Assembly: GCA_007693385.1 (NCBI GenBank)
Contig: REDR01000068.1
Coordinates: 1-57,393 of the forward strand
From: Anaerolineaceae bacterium
GTDB taxonomy: Bacteria; Chloroflexota; Anaerolineae; Aggregatilineales; Phototrophicaceae
Reading direction: 5' to 3'
DNA length: 57,393 nt
Positions 9,177-18,379 of the stretch are shown piece by piece. Under the pieces are notes generated by a model, which was given only the letters and a program-made list of their open reading frames with translations, was not told the DNA's origin and ran no database searches. Position numbers and translations under genes: made by a program. Position 1 is the stretch's first letter. Every line of letters starts with the position of its first letter.

Positions 9177-12100
9177 CTAGAATCCGGCCAACTCGCTGAG
9201 GTCGGCGTGGCCGTCCTGCATGGCGCTGATCGCCTGTAGCAGTCCGAGACGATTGCGGCGGATGGCCGGATCGTCAGCGTTGACCAGCACGCCGTCACCT
9301 TTGCCGGTGCCGAAATACGCGGTCACGGCGGGCACCATCTCCGCGAAGACGCTGAGGAAGGCGTCCAGATCACCGGCGTTATCGTCCAGCTTGGCCTGCG
9401 CGTTCTGATAAGCGCGATACAGCGCCGTCTCTTCTTCCTGCGCGAATAGCGCCGGATCAACCGTGTAGCGCTCGCTCTCCGAACGGGTGATCCGCACGCA
9501 ACGGGCGAAGCTATCCAGCACATCCCCCCAGTCATCACGCGCCACCCACGCGGCCAACTGCCCGCAAGCGACGGCGGCGCGGTGCGGGTTGGCGCTCTGC
9601 TGGGCGATCACCGCCTTGACCACATCCGCCGCGTAGCCTTGATCGGCCAGCCAGCCCTGCAAGCGTCCGGTGATGAAAGCCAGCACTTTCTCCTGATCTT
9701 CCGTCGAGACGTTGATCGGCTGGGCGGCAGATGTCAGGTTGACCGCTTGCCGCAGGTCGGCGTCAATGTTCTTGCCGGCCATGATCTGGATGATGCCCAG
9801 CGCGGCGCGGCGCAGGCCGTAGGGGTCGGCGGTGGCGCGTGGTGCCAGCCCCGCCGCGAACAATCCCACCAGACTATCGAGCCGGTCAGTCAGCCCCAGC
9901 ACCGCGCCCGCGTCCGAAGCGGGCAGGCCGTCGTCGGCGTTGCGCGGAAGCCAGTGTTCAAAGATGGCGTTGGCGACCTCTAGCGGATAGCCTTCCAGAC
10001 GGGCGTATTCGCGCCCCATGACTCCTTGCAGGCTGGTCATCTCCACCACCATATTAGTGGCAAGGTCGGCTTTGGCGATCTTCGCGGCGCGGTGCGCGAT
10101 GGCGATGTCGGTTCCCGACACGCCGAACAGATCGCCCAGCCCATCCACCAGACCGGCCACGCGGTTATTCTTGTCTAGCATACTGCCCAGCTTTTCCTGA
10201 AATGTCAGCGTGTTCAAGCGCGGCAGATAGTCGGCTAACGGCTTGGCGCGGTCTTCTTCATAGAAGAATTGCGCGTCGGAGAAGCGGGCGCGGATGACAT
10301 GCTCGTTACCGTGCGCCACCTTGTCCAGATGCTGATCGTCGCCATTACGCACCGTGATGAAGTACGGCAACAGCCGCCCGTCGCCGCGCTCTACCGGAAA
10401 ATAACGCTGATGTTTACGCATCACCGTGACCAGCACCTCACGCGGCAATTCCAGATACGCATGATCGAACGATCCGCGTAACGCGGTGGGCGCTTCGATC
10501 AGGTTGGTCACTTCGTCCAGCAGGGCGGGATCGTCGGGCACGCGCCCGTCCACCGCTTCGGCCAGCGCTCGCACCTGCTCGACCACCGCCTGCCGACGCT
10601 CGGCGCGGCTGATGATGATGCCCTGTCCGGCGATCTTCTCCAGATAATCGGCGGGAGTCTCTACCAGAAGCGGCGGACTGCCGTAAGGGCGTAGGCCGTG
10701 CGTCAGGTGGCCGCTAGCGACTCCGGCGTATTCAAACGGGACGACGCTCGCGCCGAATAGCGCCGTCAGCCAGCGAATCGGGCGGGAGAAGGCGACATCG
10801 GTACTGTTCCAGCGCATCGACTTGCCGAACTTCAGGCCGCTGATTAGCTCCGGCAGGACTTCGGCCAGCACCGCCACCGTCGGGCGTCCGGCTTCCTTGA
10901 CCGTGACCGTGACGTATTCGCCGCCGTCGATCTGCTTAACGGTCAGCGCGGCGACATCCGCGCCCTTGCCGCGTGCGAAGCCCTCCGCCGCTTTGGTCGG
11001 CTGGCCGTCCGCATCGAAGGCGCGGCTGGCCGGTGGCCCGCGATGCTCCAATTCGACATCGGTCTGCGTCGGCGCTAAGCCCGCCGCGTATAGCACGATG
11101 CGGCGCGGCGTGGCGTACACGTTGAGGCGCTCATGGTTCAGGCGTAGCTCGTCGAATAACGCGCTGGCGCTGGTCTGCAACTGCGCGACGGCGACATCGA
11201 CATCGGCGGCGGGCAATTCTTCAACGCCGATTTCCAGCAGGAAATCCGCCGCTTCTTCTGAGGGCGATTGCGTCGTGACCATCGGATTAACGACGCCGCG
11301 CTCCGGCTCCGCCCATGCTGAAGCCTGTTTCATCAACGGGAAACCGAGTTCTTCGCGCTTGGCGACGTAAGCGCTGGCGACGTTGCGCGTCATGTCGCGC
11401 ATCCGGCGGAAGTATCCGGCGCGTTCGGTCACGCCGATAGCGCCGCGTGTGTCCAGCACATTGAACAGGTGACTGCATTTGTTGACGTAATCATACGCGG
11501 CGATCAGCGCGTCACCTTCTAGCGCCCGCTTGTATTCGGCCTCGTAAGTGTCATACACGCGCTTGAGCGCCTCGACATCGGCAATATCGAAGTAGTAGCG
11601 GCAATGCTCCACTTCTTCGTTGAACATCATGTCATGGTAGGTGATGCCCGGCATCCAGTCGATTTCCCACGCGGATTCTTTACCCTGCAACGCTAGCACG
11701 ATGCGCTCAATCCCGTAGGTGATTTCCACCGACACCGGACGCAATTCGACGCCGCCCGCCTGCTGGAAATACGTGAATTGGGTGATCTCCTGCCCATCCA
11801 GCCAGACCTCCCAGCCCAGCCCCCACGCACCGAGCGCGGGCGATTCCCAGTTGTCTTCTACGAAGCGGATGTCGTGCTGGCGCGGATCAATGCCCAGCGC
11901 TTCCAGCGATTGCAGATAAATCTCCTGCGGGTTGCCCGGATCAGGCTTGAGGATGACCTGATATTGATAGTATTTCTGCATCCGGTTCGGGTTTTCGCCG
12001 TAGCGTCCATCGTCGGGGCGCACCGATGGCTCGACATAGGCCACGCGCCACGGTTCCGGCCCGAGTGCGCGAAGCAACGTCGCGGGGTTGGCCGTGCCCG

Positions 12101-12203
12101 CGCCCAATTGCACGTTATACGGCTCCCAGATGATGCACCCTTGCTCCGCCCAGAATTGATGTAGCTTGAGGATAACCTGTTGAAAATTCAGCGGTTTTGA
12201 CAT
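9177..12203 (-). CDS. glyQS: Glycyl-tRNA synthetase, fused alpha and beta subunits
   Basis: Charges tRNA-Gly with glycine in the cytoplasm. Residues about 1-300 match the bacterial alpha subunit (start [18 protein letters not shown], then [32 protein letters not shown]). Residues from about 315 ([13 protein letters not shown]) match the beta subunit, ending in the DALR-like anticodon-binding region. The separate E. coli chains are about 303 and 689 residues and the sum agrees with 1008, so this is one continuous fusion with a short linker around 300-315, without frameshift or internal stop. AAGGGA lies upstream of the ATG. Such single-chain forms are known in some bacteria and chloroplasts. 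Confidence 0.95.
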   Translation of the reverse strand: MSKPLNFQQVILKLHQFWAEQGCIIWEPYNVQLGAGTANPATLLRALGPEPWRVAYVEPSVRPDDGRYGENPNRMQKYYQYQVILKPDPGNPQEIYLQSLEALGIDPRQHDIRFVEDNWESPALGAWGLGWEVWLDGQEITQFTYFQQAGGVELRPVSVEITYGIERIVLALQGKESAWEIDWMPGITYHDMMFNEEVEHCRYYFDIADVEALKRVYDTYEAEYKRALEGDALIAAYDYVNKCSHLFNVLDTRGAIGVTERAGYFRRMRDMTRNVASAYVAKREELGFPLMKQASAWAEPERGVVNPMVTTQSPSEEAADFLLEIGVEELPAADVDVAVAQLQTSASALFDELRLNHERLNVYATPRRIVLYAAGLAPTQTDVELEHRGPPASRAFDADGQPTKAAEGFARGKGADVAALTVKQIDGGEYVTVTVKEAGRPTVAVLAEVLPELISGLKFGKSMRWNSTDVAFSRPIRWLTALFGASVVPFEYAGVASGHLTHGLRPYGSPPLLVETPADYLEKIAGQGIIISRAERRQAVVEQVRALAEAVDGRVPDDPALLDEVTNLIEAPTALRGSFDHAYLELPREVLVTVMRKHQRYFPVERGDGRLLPYFITVRNGDDQHLDKVAHGNEHVIRARFSDAQFFYEEDRAKPLADYLPRLNTLTFQEKLGSMLDKNNRVAGLVDGLGDLFGVSGTDIAIAHRAAKIAKADLATNMVVEMTSLQGVMGREYARLEGYPLEVANAIFEHWLPRNADDGLPASDAGAVLGLTDRLDSLVGLFAAGLAPRATADPYGLRRAALGIIQIMAGKNIDADLRQAVNLTSAAQPINVSTEDQEKVLAFITGRLQGWLADQGYAADVVKAVIAQQSANPHRAAVACGQLAAWVARDDWGDVLDSFARCVRITRSESERYTVDPALFAQEEETALYRAYQNAQAKLDDNAGDLDAFLSVFAEMVPAVTAYFGTGKGDGVLVNADDPAIRRNRLGLLQAISAMQDGHADLSELAGF

Positions 12204-12233
12204 GCAAATCGTCCCTTACACAAAATATGCTGT

Positions 12234-12239
12234 ATTATA
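12234..12239 (-). promoter_or_regulatory. -10 element of glyQS
   Basis: TATAAT on the minus strand lies 30 bases before the glyQS ATG, giving a leader of about 25 bases. No convincing -35 hexamer is seen at the right distance. Confidence 0.45.
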
Positions 12240-12314
12240 GACAATCCCCGCCGGATGAAACACCCCGCGCCTGCCGTGTGTCGTCCGGGCATTGCGCCCG
12301 ATGTATTCGCGCCG

Positions 12315-12833
12315 CTACCAATCGCGCAGGAAATCGCGCAGATGCGCCACCGTCGCCCGCATCGCGTCCTCGTCCTGTTGATGATAGGAGGCGATGGGGA
12401 TGCGCTGGCCGCTTTTCAGCACGACGAACACGCCGAAAGCGTGAACCTCGCGGTTCTCGTCAACGTCGATGCGGCGGATGCCGTAGATGCTGTGTAGCTC
12501 GAATTTGCGCCGGAAGAAATCCACGCGCTGAATGATGAAGCGCCCGCTATCTTTATCCAGCATACACGCCGAGCCGATGAGGAAATGCGCCGAGGCCATC
12601 GCCCCCAGCGCCACGAACCCGACGCCCAGCGCGGTGAACATCACCATGCCCAGCAACCACAGCACGCCGTCAAATTGGCCGATGCGCTCACTGAACATCA
12701 CGAACAACTGCACGACCAGCAGAAAGACCGCGCTTAAACTGAGGAACGTGAAAACCAGCGCCACCAATCCGGCAGTCGGGCGCTGGTCACGCAGTACCAC
12801 GCGGCGCGGCGTCTGCTCGACAAATTGCAACAT
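12315..12833 (-). CDS. Membrane protein with PH-like soluble tail, unknown
   Basis: A 172-residue protein. Two hydrophobic helices (about 22-48 and 60-85) are followed by a soluble, strand-rich tail with GRFIIQRVDFFRRKFELHSI and FVVLKSGQRIPIASY, reminiscent of the PH-like domains of small bacterial membrane proteins. GGGAG lies about 9 bases before the ATG. It begins 31 bases after the M50 protease gene on the same strand, so the two are likely one operon and this protein could be a partner or substrate of the protease. That link is inference only. Confidence 0.55.
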   Translation of the reverse strand: MLQFVEQTPRRVVLRDQRPTAGLVALVFTFLSLSAVFLLVVQLFVMFSERIGQFDGVLWLLGMVMFTALGVGFVALGAMASAHFLIGSACMLDKDSGRFIIQRVDFFRRKFELHSIYGIRRIDVDENREVHAFGVFVVLKSGQRIPIASYHQQDEDAMRATVAHLRDFLRDW

Positions 12834-12864
12834 AACGCCTGCTCCCTTCTCTCAAAAAAAGCCA

Positions 12865-14235
12865 TCAACGACGGCGGACAGCCTGCCATAGCACGATGAA
12901 AAAGACCGGTAGCAGATAGGTGACGCGCCCGCCGTCCGGCGGCAAGATCGTCTGACTTTCCGCCACGCTCAACGGATTCGGCACGAAGACCAGCGCGAAC
13001 ACGACCAACGATAGCACCGCCACGCCGCGCCGCCGCGCATCCAACGGCGTGATGTCGTTGAGCGGGACGGCGTGCATATTGCCCAGCAGGATAATCAACA
13101 CCACGAAGAACGCCAGTTCCCGCGCCACGAAGAACGCCAACAAGATCATGCCGACCACAATCGGAAAATACATCAGCTTGGCGAAGCGCCCCATCAACGC
13201 ATACAGGATGTGCCCGCCGTCTAGCTGGCCGACGGGGATCAAATTCAGGCCGGTGACCAGTAAGCCCGTCCAACCCGCCCACGCCAATTGATTGACGAAC
13301 ACATCGCGGCCATCAGCCGGTAATACCTCCCCGAAGATGATGAGCTTCGATAGCGCGTAGATGATGCTGTTGCCTTCCACGAAGCCCGCCCCCGTCATCT
13401 CAGCGACGGGCGAAGTCGCCAGCCCGATCAACAGGATGGGCACGGCAAACACCAGACCGGCCAACGGCCCCGCCGCGCCGATGTCCAGCAGGATTTTACG
13501 GTTACGCATCGGCTCGCGCAGGCGAATCGCCGCGCCGAACGTCCCGAAGATGCCGAACGGAAACGGCAGGAAGTACGGCAGAGAGGCCGCCGTGCGATGA
13601 TAGCGGGCGGCGAAATAATGCCCTAGTTCGTGCGCCCCTAAAATGGTGAGGATGCCGAACGCATACGGCCAACCGCGCCACAGATGCGCGAACGGGTCTT
13701 GCATCATCTCAGTAGCGCGGGCGGGGTCGTCCATGCCGATCTGCCCAATCGCCATCAATGAGCCGACGAACGTCACGCTCAACACCGTCAGCAGGAATAG
13801 CACCGCGCTGAGAACCGTCCCGCCCTGCTTCGGCTGGACGCGCCCATGCACCACATAGATCATGTGCGGCGCGTATTCGATTTCCGGCGCACCACGCCCG
13901 CCGGAATTCTCACGGAAGATCGGCAATAAATCGTGTTCGGCAAATACCGCGTCGAGCCGTTCGTAGGCGCGTTCCGCGTCCACGCGCAAGCGTCCGGAGA
14001 ACGTCACCAGAAGATGGCTTTCGGTGGACATCAAAACCAGTCGGGCGCGTTGCTGTTCGGCTTCGTTGCCTACCGCGAAACGCTCGTCATAGACGGTCAG
14101 CACATCTTCGATAGCCTGCCGGATGTCGCTATATAGCGTGTCCTGCGCGTCGAGTGCATCCTCAATCATTGAGAAACCGCCACGTCGGGCGATCATGCCC
14201 GCATCGCCAAACGATGAGGCCGGTTCATTAAACAT
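12865..14235 (-). CDS. Site-2-type intramembrane zinc protease (M50, EGY1-like)
   Basis: A 456-residue multi-spanning protease that would cleave membrane-embedded substrates. A soluble N-terminal domain of about 140 residues precedes the membrane part. The zinc site is HELGH at 202-206, and the third ligand lies in NLIPVGQLDGGH near residue 325, the S2P signature. The flanking FFAARYHRTAASLPYFLPFP and the GAAIRLREPMRNRK loop are typical of the cyanobacterial/chloroplast EGY1 subgroup. Six to eight hydrophobic segments are visible. There is no PDZ domain, which separates it from RseP. The ribosome-binding site is weak. Confidence 0.88.
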   Translation of the reverse strand: MFNEPASSFGDAGMIARRGGFSMIEDALDAQDTLYSDIRQAIEDVLTVYDERFAVGNEAEQQRARLVLMSTESHLLVTFSGRLRVDAERAYERLDAVFAEHDLLPIFRENSGGRGAPEIEYAPHMIYVVHGRVQPKQGGTVLSAVLFLLTVLSVTFVGSLMAIGQIGMDDPARATEMMQDPFAHLWRGWPYAFGILTILGAHELGHYFAARYHRTAASLPYFLPFPFGIFGTFGAAIRLREPMRNRKILLDIGAAGPLAGLVFAVPILLIGLATSPVAEMTGAGFVEGNSIIYALSKLIIFGEVLPADGRDVFVNQLAWAGWTGLLVTGLNLIPVGQLDGGHILYALMGRFAKLMYFPIVVGMILLAFFVARELAFFVVLIILLGNMHAVPLNDITPLDARRRGVAVLSLVVFALVFVPNPLSVAESQTILPPDGGRVTYLLPVFFIVLWQAVRRR

Positions 14236-14336
14236 AGTTTTCGCCTGTTCTGCTCAATCTGAACTGCGTCATGTTGGGCGTAGCACGGGCACGCCCTTAC
14301 CGCATCTATTATGCACCGGAGCGTAGCAGAGACGCT

Positions 14337-15326
14337 TTAATCCGGCGTGATAATTTGCCAAGAGCCGCCGGTGCCCAATACCTGCAAGATCGTCCCGTCG
14401 GGGCTGGTGATGTACAGCGCCGCCGTGCCATCTAGCAAGCGCGAGCGCTGGGTTGCCCCTTGAAAGCTGACTTCCGTCTCGATGGCTAAGCCCAGCCGGT
14501 TACGCACCGTGTCATTGCCGCGCCACAGAAATCCCAGACGGGCGACGGGCTGATATAAGCCGGGCGGCGGCTGGAACGCGGGATCGAATTCGTCGTGTTC
14601 TTCGGGATTGTAGCGATCTTCAAAGCGGATCCATGCCGGGCGCTGACCATCATTGAATAGCGCGTAAATGCGATTCTCCGCCCGCACATACACCATGCGC
14701 CCGCGCTCGAAGCGTTGCTCGATCAAGAACGCCTCCTCCGCCTCATCATCGGCGCATTCCTGCGGCGGCGGATCGAAGAACCACGACACGGTGCAGATGA
14801 TCGGCACGATCAACCGTTGCTCGACTTCCTGACCGGGCGGACCGACGACGAGAACGAACTCAATCTGAGCGCGATCCGATAGGCTGGTGCGTACCGCCTG
14901 CCGACCAGCAGGCGCGACATTCCACGCACGGTCACGCTGGCCGTCCGGCGTTAGCTGGTAGATCACGGCACGTTCGACATTGCGCGTAGACCATAATAGC
15001 GTGATGGGCGAGCCGGGTTCAACCGGCCCCGACGCCTGAAAGAACTCGACACGCGGCGCGTTAGGGTTGATGATCGGCGTGGCGGTGGGCTGGCCGGGCG
15101 CGGGCGTGGCGGACGGGCCGAATAGCGGCGTCGCGCTGGCTGAATCGCTCAATTCGCTGACCGCTTGCGGCGTGTCAGTGGCCGATGGCGTATTCGTCGG
15201 CGCGGGGGTATCCGTCGGCGCTTCTGTCGGGCGCGGCGTGGGGACGATATGCGGCGTGCTGGCCGCGCATCCGGCGCTGACCATCAGCACACACAACCAC
15301 AGGCAGACGATATAAAAATGGCGCAT
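14337..15326 (-). CDS. Lipoprotein with Thr/Pro-rich linker
   Basis: A 329-residue predicted lipoprotein. The signal peptide ends in the lipobox VSAGC (Cys20), followed by a Pro/Thr-rich stalk (about 28-75) of the kind common on Chloroflexota surface proteins, then an Ig-like segment (about 85-165, with TLLWSTRNVERA) and a C-terminal domain with paired Cys (CTVSWFFDPPPQEC). The ATG at 15326 is chosen over one 21 bases upstream because it has GAGG at 8 bases and gives a standard signal peptide. Function unknown; probably surface-exposed. Confidence 0.7.
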   Translation of the reverse strand: MRHFYIVCLWLCVLMVSAGCAASTPHIVPTPRPTEAPTDTPAPTNTPSATDTPQAVSELSDSASATPLFGPSATPAPGQPTATPIINPNAPRVEFFQASGPVEPGSPITLLWSTRNVERAVIYQLTPDGQRDRAWNVAPAGRQAVRTSLSDRAQIEFVLVVGPPGQEVEQRLIVPIICTVSWFFDPPPQECADDEAEEAFLIEQRFERGRMVYVRAENRIYALFNDGQRPAWIRFEDRYNPEEHDEFDPAFQPPPGLYQPVARLGFLWRGNDTVRNRLGLAIETEVSFQGATQRSRLLDGTAALYITSPDGTILQVLGTGGSWQIITPD

Positions 15327-15626
15327 CGCGTTGGCCTCAATCTCCATGACTTACGGACGCTGTATCATACATATCTCAATTGTGGCCGAAAAGCGGCAGA
15401 TCACAAGAGGGCGTTTCGGGGTGGGTGTATTTCAATATTCTGGTGGCGAACACATAGCAAAATTTATAGCGATGTGGCGTGCTACGCCCGCTACATTGCC
15501 GGAGTCCGCCCATATCGTTTATTAATTCTAACTAGCAGTACAGCATCAAATGGTGTGATGGTTCTATTCAATATCCCAACCTTTAAGGTAACATAGTGTA
15601 AAGATCAAGCGCCTTTGTTCATTTTA

Positions 15627-15656
15627 TTGCAAACTTAATTTATGCTTAATTATACA
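15627..15656 (+). promoter_or_regulatory. Candidate promoter of the HTH regulator
   Basis: TTGCAA and TATACA are spaced 18 bases apart in AT-rich DNA. The -10 overlaps a perfect dyad, as expected for a repressed promoter. The leader to the ATG at 15791 would be about 130 bases. Confidence 0.4.
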
Positions 15657-15669
15657 TACAGGGTATGTA
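15653..15669. promoter_or_regulatory. Operator-like dyad TACATAC-AGG-GTATGTA
   Basis: A perfect 7-bp inverted repeat with a 3-base centre, overlapping the candidate -10 upstream of an HTH regulator gene. It could be the regulator's own binding site. No second copy was noticed in the window. Confidence 0.4.
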
Positions 15670-15790
15670 CAAATAGCCCTTGTTTATTTTAATATCATAT
15701 CCGTCGCTACCGGCACACGACAGAAAAACAGTGCAAGATCATCATCACGACGGATAGATCGAGCAAATTACATTTAAGAGAGGTTTTGTA

Positions 15791-16417
15791 ATGGTTCATG
15801 ATGGCGCATCTGACGATTTCAACATCCAGATCAAAGACGAGTACACAATCCGCGATTTGGACACTCTCAAGACATTTTGCGATCCACTACGACACAAGAT
15901 CATGCGGGCGGTGGCTGATGCGCCGCGCACGACCAGTCAGATCGCGCCGTTAGTTGGCATCAAAGAGCGCAACACTTACTATCATGTCGGCTTGCTACAA
16001 CGCGCCGGCTTGATTTATCTGGCCGGCGAGCGGCACGGCGCGGGCGCGATCACGGAGAAATACTATCACATAATCGCTAGATCATTCCGCATCGAGTCCG
16101 ACCTACTGCGCCTCGCCCCTACCGCAGAACACGCGCATTTAGAGCTACGCATGAGCGAGATATTTGACGAAGCGCAGAGCGATGTCCGCTATGGGCTGAA
16201 CGGCGGCGCGATCCGCGCTGATGAGCAACCGCCGCACCCGCTTTCCGCTTTGATAGATCGCCGACTAGCGCGGCTCTCGCCGCAGGATGCCGAACGCTTT
16301 TACCGGCAGATTGACGCCCTGCTCAGTGCATTTGAGCATGACGAAGCGCACGGTAAAAACTTTTATGCGCTGTCGGTGGTGTTGCACCCAATCGGTACTG
16401 ATCTACCAAACGCATAA
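15791..16417 (+). CDS. ArsR-like winged-helix transcriptional regulator
   Basis: A 208-residue DNA-binding protein. The N-terminal part (about 20-95) has the ArsR/HTH_20 pattern: DTLKTFCDPLRHKIMRAVAD, then TTSQIAPLVGIKERNTYYHV as the recognition helices, and the wing GLIYLAGERHGAGAITEKYY. The C-terminal 110 residues are mostly helical and charged, probably for dimerisation or sensing. No metal-binding Cys cluster of classical ArsR sensors is visible. AGAGAGG lies about 9 bases before the ATG. It runs convergent to the SDR gene, with 7 bases between stops, and is preceded by an operator-like dyad suggesting self-regulation. Confidence 0.75.
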   Translation: MVHDGASDDFNIQIKDEYTIRDLDTLKTFCDPLRHKIMRAVADAPRTTSQIAPLVGIKERNTYYHVGLLQRAGLIYLAGERHGAGAITEKYYHIIARSFRIESDLLRLAPTAEHAHLELRMSEIFDEAQSDVRYGLNGGAIRADEQPPHPLSALIDRRLARLSPQDAERFYRQIDALLSAFEHDEAHGKNFYALSVVLHPIGTDLPNA

Positions 16418-16424
16418 TCGTCAG

Positions 16425-17327
16425 TCAACCGGCGACGTTTTCCGCTTCGTGCAGGCCGGTCATCTGGCCGCTGACTTCCCACAGTCGCTCTTGAATGCCT
16501 TCGTTGTTGGAGACCGAGTTACTGCGCGAGATTTTCTTCTTCTCAAAATATTGGCCGCTAACGCCTTCGACTTCCCGCGATGAAGCCAGATAGATTTGCG
16601 TCTCTGCGCCTTTCTCCGCCGAAAGGCCGAACATTTGCAGGACGGTTGTGCCCGCACGGGTCAGCGTGCCCAGCAAGCCATCGTTATTCTTGCCGAAGCC
16701 GGTGCGAACGATGCCCGGATGCAGGCTGTTGACCGTGACCGGCGCTTCTTCCGCCAGCAGACGCCGCGCCAGCGCATTCGTGAACAGGATGTTGCACAGC
16801 TTGGAGACGCCATACGCCCCCATCGCGTTATAGCTCTTTTCGCCGTTGAGGTTGCTGAAATCCAACTTGCCGAAGCTATGCGCCGATGACGACACATTGA
16901 CCACCCGCGCCTTTTGCTCCGGCGTGCCGGTCTGCCTCAGCATATCCATCAGCAGATTGGTCAGCATGAAATAACTCAGATGGTTCAGCGCGAACGTCTT
17001 CTCGAACCCATCCGGCGTCAATTCGCGTGATGTGAAGATCATCCCGGCATTGTTGACCAGCACATCCAGCCGGTCATATTTTGCGCGGAAAGCGTCGGCG
17101 AGATCGCGTATTTCAGCCATCACCGACAGATCAGACACGATATAATCAACTTTCGCGTTGCCGGTCTCCGCCGTGATGCTGGCCGTCACGTCTTTCGCCT
17201 TTTGCGCGTTGCGCCCCACAATGACCACCGTCGCCCCCATGCGAGCCAATTCGCGGGCGGTCACTTCGCCCAGCCCGTTCGTCGCGCCGGTGATTAAGAC
17301 GGTCTTTCCGGTCATGTCTGTAGCCAT
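16425..17327 (-). CDS. Short-chain dehydrogenase/reductase (retinol-dehydrogenase-like)
   Basis: A 300-residue NAD(P)-dependent oxidoreductase. The cofactor motif is GATNGLG near residue 14, then NNAG (LVNNAGMIF), the catalytic Ser in VNVSSSAHSFG, and the Tyr-Lys pair YGVSK. The substrate loop LHPGIVRTGFG is like that of retinol dehydrogenases and similar bacterial proteins of unknown substrate. GAGGAG lies about 10 bases before the ATG. It starts 41 bases after the Maf gene on the same strand, so it may be the last gene of that run. Confidence 0.85.
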   Translation of the reverse strand: MATDMTGKTVLITGATNGLGEVTARELARMGATVVIVGRNAQKAKDVTASITAETGNAKVDYIVSDLSVMAEIRDLADAFRAKYDRLDVLVNNAGMIFTSRELTPDGFEKTFALNHLSYFMLTNLLMDMLRQTGTPEQKARVVNVSSSAHSFGKLDFSNLNGEKSYNAMGAYGVSKLCNILFTNALARRLLAEEAPVTVNSLHPGIVRTGFGKNNDGLLGTLTRAGTTVLQMFGLSAEKGAETQIYLASSREVEGVSGQYFEKKKISRSNSVSNNEGIQERLWEVSGQMTGLHEAENVAG

Positions 17328-17368
17328 AGTTCACTAACTCCTCATACACATCGCATATCGGCGCGATG

Positions 17369-17974
17369 TCATCTAACGTTAAATCCAAAATCAATCAACA
17401 CAGCGCGGACGGCAGATAATGGCAGGCCGACCACGTTGTTATAATCGCCCTCAATGCGGGCGACGGGATGAAAATCCGTGTGTTGGATGGCGTAACTGCC
17501 CGCCTTGTCGAACGGGTCGCCGGTGACAATATAAGCGTCGATCTCGTCGTCGCTATAATCGCGCATGTGGACAATCGTCTGTACATGGTCGGTATGCCGC
17601 CGCATATCGTCCGCGCTGAGTACGGTGAAGCCGGTGCATACGATATGCGCCCGCCCGCGTAGGCGGCGCAACATGGCGCGGGCTTCTTCCGCCGATTCCG
17701 GCTTGCCCAGTATTTCGCCGTCGTGAATGCCCGTCGTATCCGCCGCGAGAATCACGGAAGTATCCGCCGCCAGCACCGCCGCGCCTGATGTAGCGGTCAA
17801 CGTCCGCACTACCGCCTCCGCTTTCTGCTGGCTGAGGCGGCGCACGTAAGCCACCGGCGACTCGTCCGCGTGGCGACTCTCGTCGATGTCGGGCTTGATG
17901 ATGGTGAAATCCACGCCGAGCGATGCGATTAAGGCGCGGCGGCGTGGTGAACTGGATGCTAAGATCAACCGCAT
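17369..17974 (-). CDS. maf: Maf-like nucleoside triphosphate pyrophosphatase
   Basis: A 201-residue house-cleaning enzyme that hydrolyses non-canonical or excess nucleotides (dTTP/UTP type) to the monophosphate. The substrate-binding start [14 protein letters not shown], the central [22 protein letters not shown] with the catalytic Asp, and KAGSYAIQ are Maf signatures in order. The ATG at 17974 is preferred to an upstream in-frame codon, since Maf proteins begin right before this motif, and GGAG lies 8 bases ahead. It follows the pterin dehydratase gene by 28 bases, so the two are probably co-transcribed. Confidence 0.9.
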   Translation of the reverse strand: MRLILASSSPRRRALIASLGVDFTIIKPDIDESRHADESPVAYVRRLSQQKAEAVVRTLTATSGAAVLAADTSVILAADTTGIHDGEILGKPESAEEARAMLRRLRGRAHIVCTGFTVLSADDMRRHTDHVQTIVHMRDYSDDEIDAYIVTGDPFDKAGSYAIQHTDFHPVARIEGDYNNVVGLPLSAVRAVLIDFGFNVR

Positions 17975-18002
17975 GGCGGGCGCTCCGTCGGGCTGAACCG
18001 GC

Positions 18003-18287
18003 TCAGGGGTAGCCGATGCGCTCAATCGCCAGCGCCGCGTCGATGTCTTTCTGCGTCACAGCGTTACCGGCGTCATGTGTGGTCAGCGCGATTTGCACGC
18101 GGCGATAACCAATCGTCATGTCGGGATGATGTCCCAACCCTTCGCACACCGTACCGGCGGCGGTAGCGAAAGCCAGCCCCGCTAGATATTGCGGGAATTC
18201 ATACGTCTTGCTGATCGCGCCGTCGGCATATTCCCAGCCGGGCAAATCAGCCATCGCGCTTTGAATGTCGCTGTCGGTCAATGTCAT
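18003..18287 (-). CDS. 4a-hydroxytetrahydrobiopterin dehydratase (PCD/DCoH)
   Basis: A 94-residue enzyme that dehydrates pterin-4a-carbinolamine. The active-site motif EGLGHHPDMTIGYRRVQIAL is present with both His, followed by the strand TTHDAG, and the N-terminal LPGWEYADGAISKTYEF matches the family. The length is typical (90-110). GGAGG lies 9 bases before the ATG. No phenylalanine hydroxylase is nearby; in many bacteria the gene stands alone. Confidence 0.9.
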   Translation of the reverse strand: MTLTDSDIQSAMADLPGWEYADGAISKTYEFPQYLAGLAFATAAGTVCEGLGHHPDMTIGYRRVQIALTTHDAGNAVTQKDIDAALAIERIGYP

Positions 18288-18379
18288 AACAGGAAGCCTC
18301 CCTAAACATCATCTTCAAGAACACGTTCAGGTTAGCGTATGTTTCTAATAAGACCATGAGTAGCGACGTAAGGCGCAGA

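Larger units (their letters stand above)
15348..15790. other. AT-rich intergenic region, no gene seen
   Basis: About 440 bases with distinctly lower GC than the flanking genes, especially after 15590. I find no coding frame with a ribosome-binding site or family resemblance. A half copy of the palindromic repeat (GGCGTGCTACGCCC) lies at about 15477-15490. A candidate promoter and operator for the downstream regulator lie at 15627-15669. Confidence 0.6.

Noticed and set aside
15348-15790. Decayed gene or mobile element in the AT-rich gap
   Set aside because: No transposase fragment, terminal inverted repeats or target duplication could be seen; only a promoter and dyad are supported.
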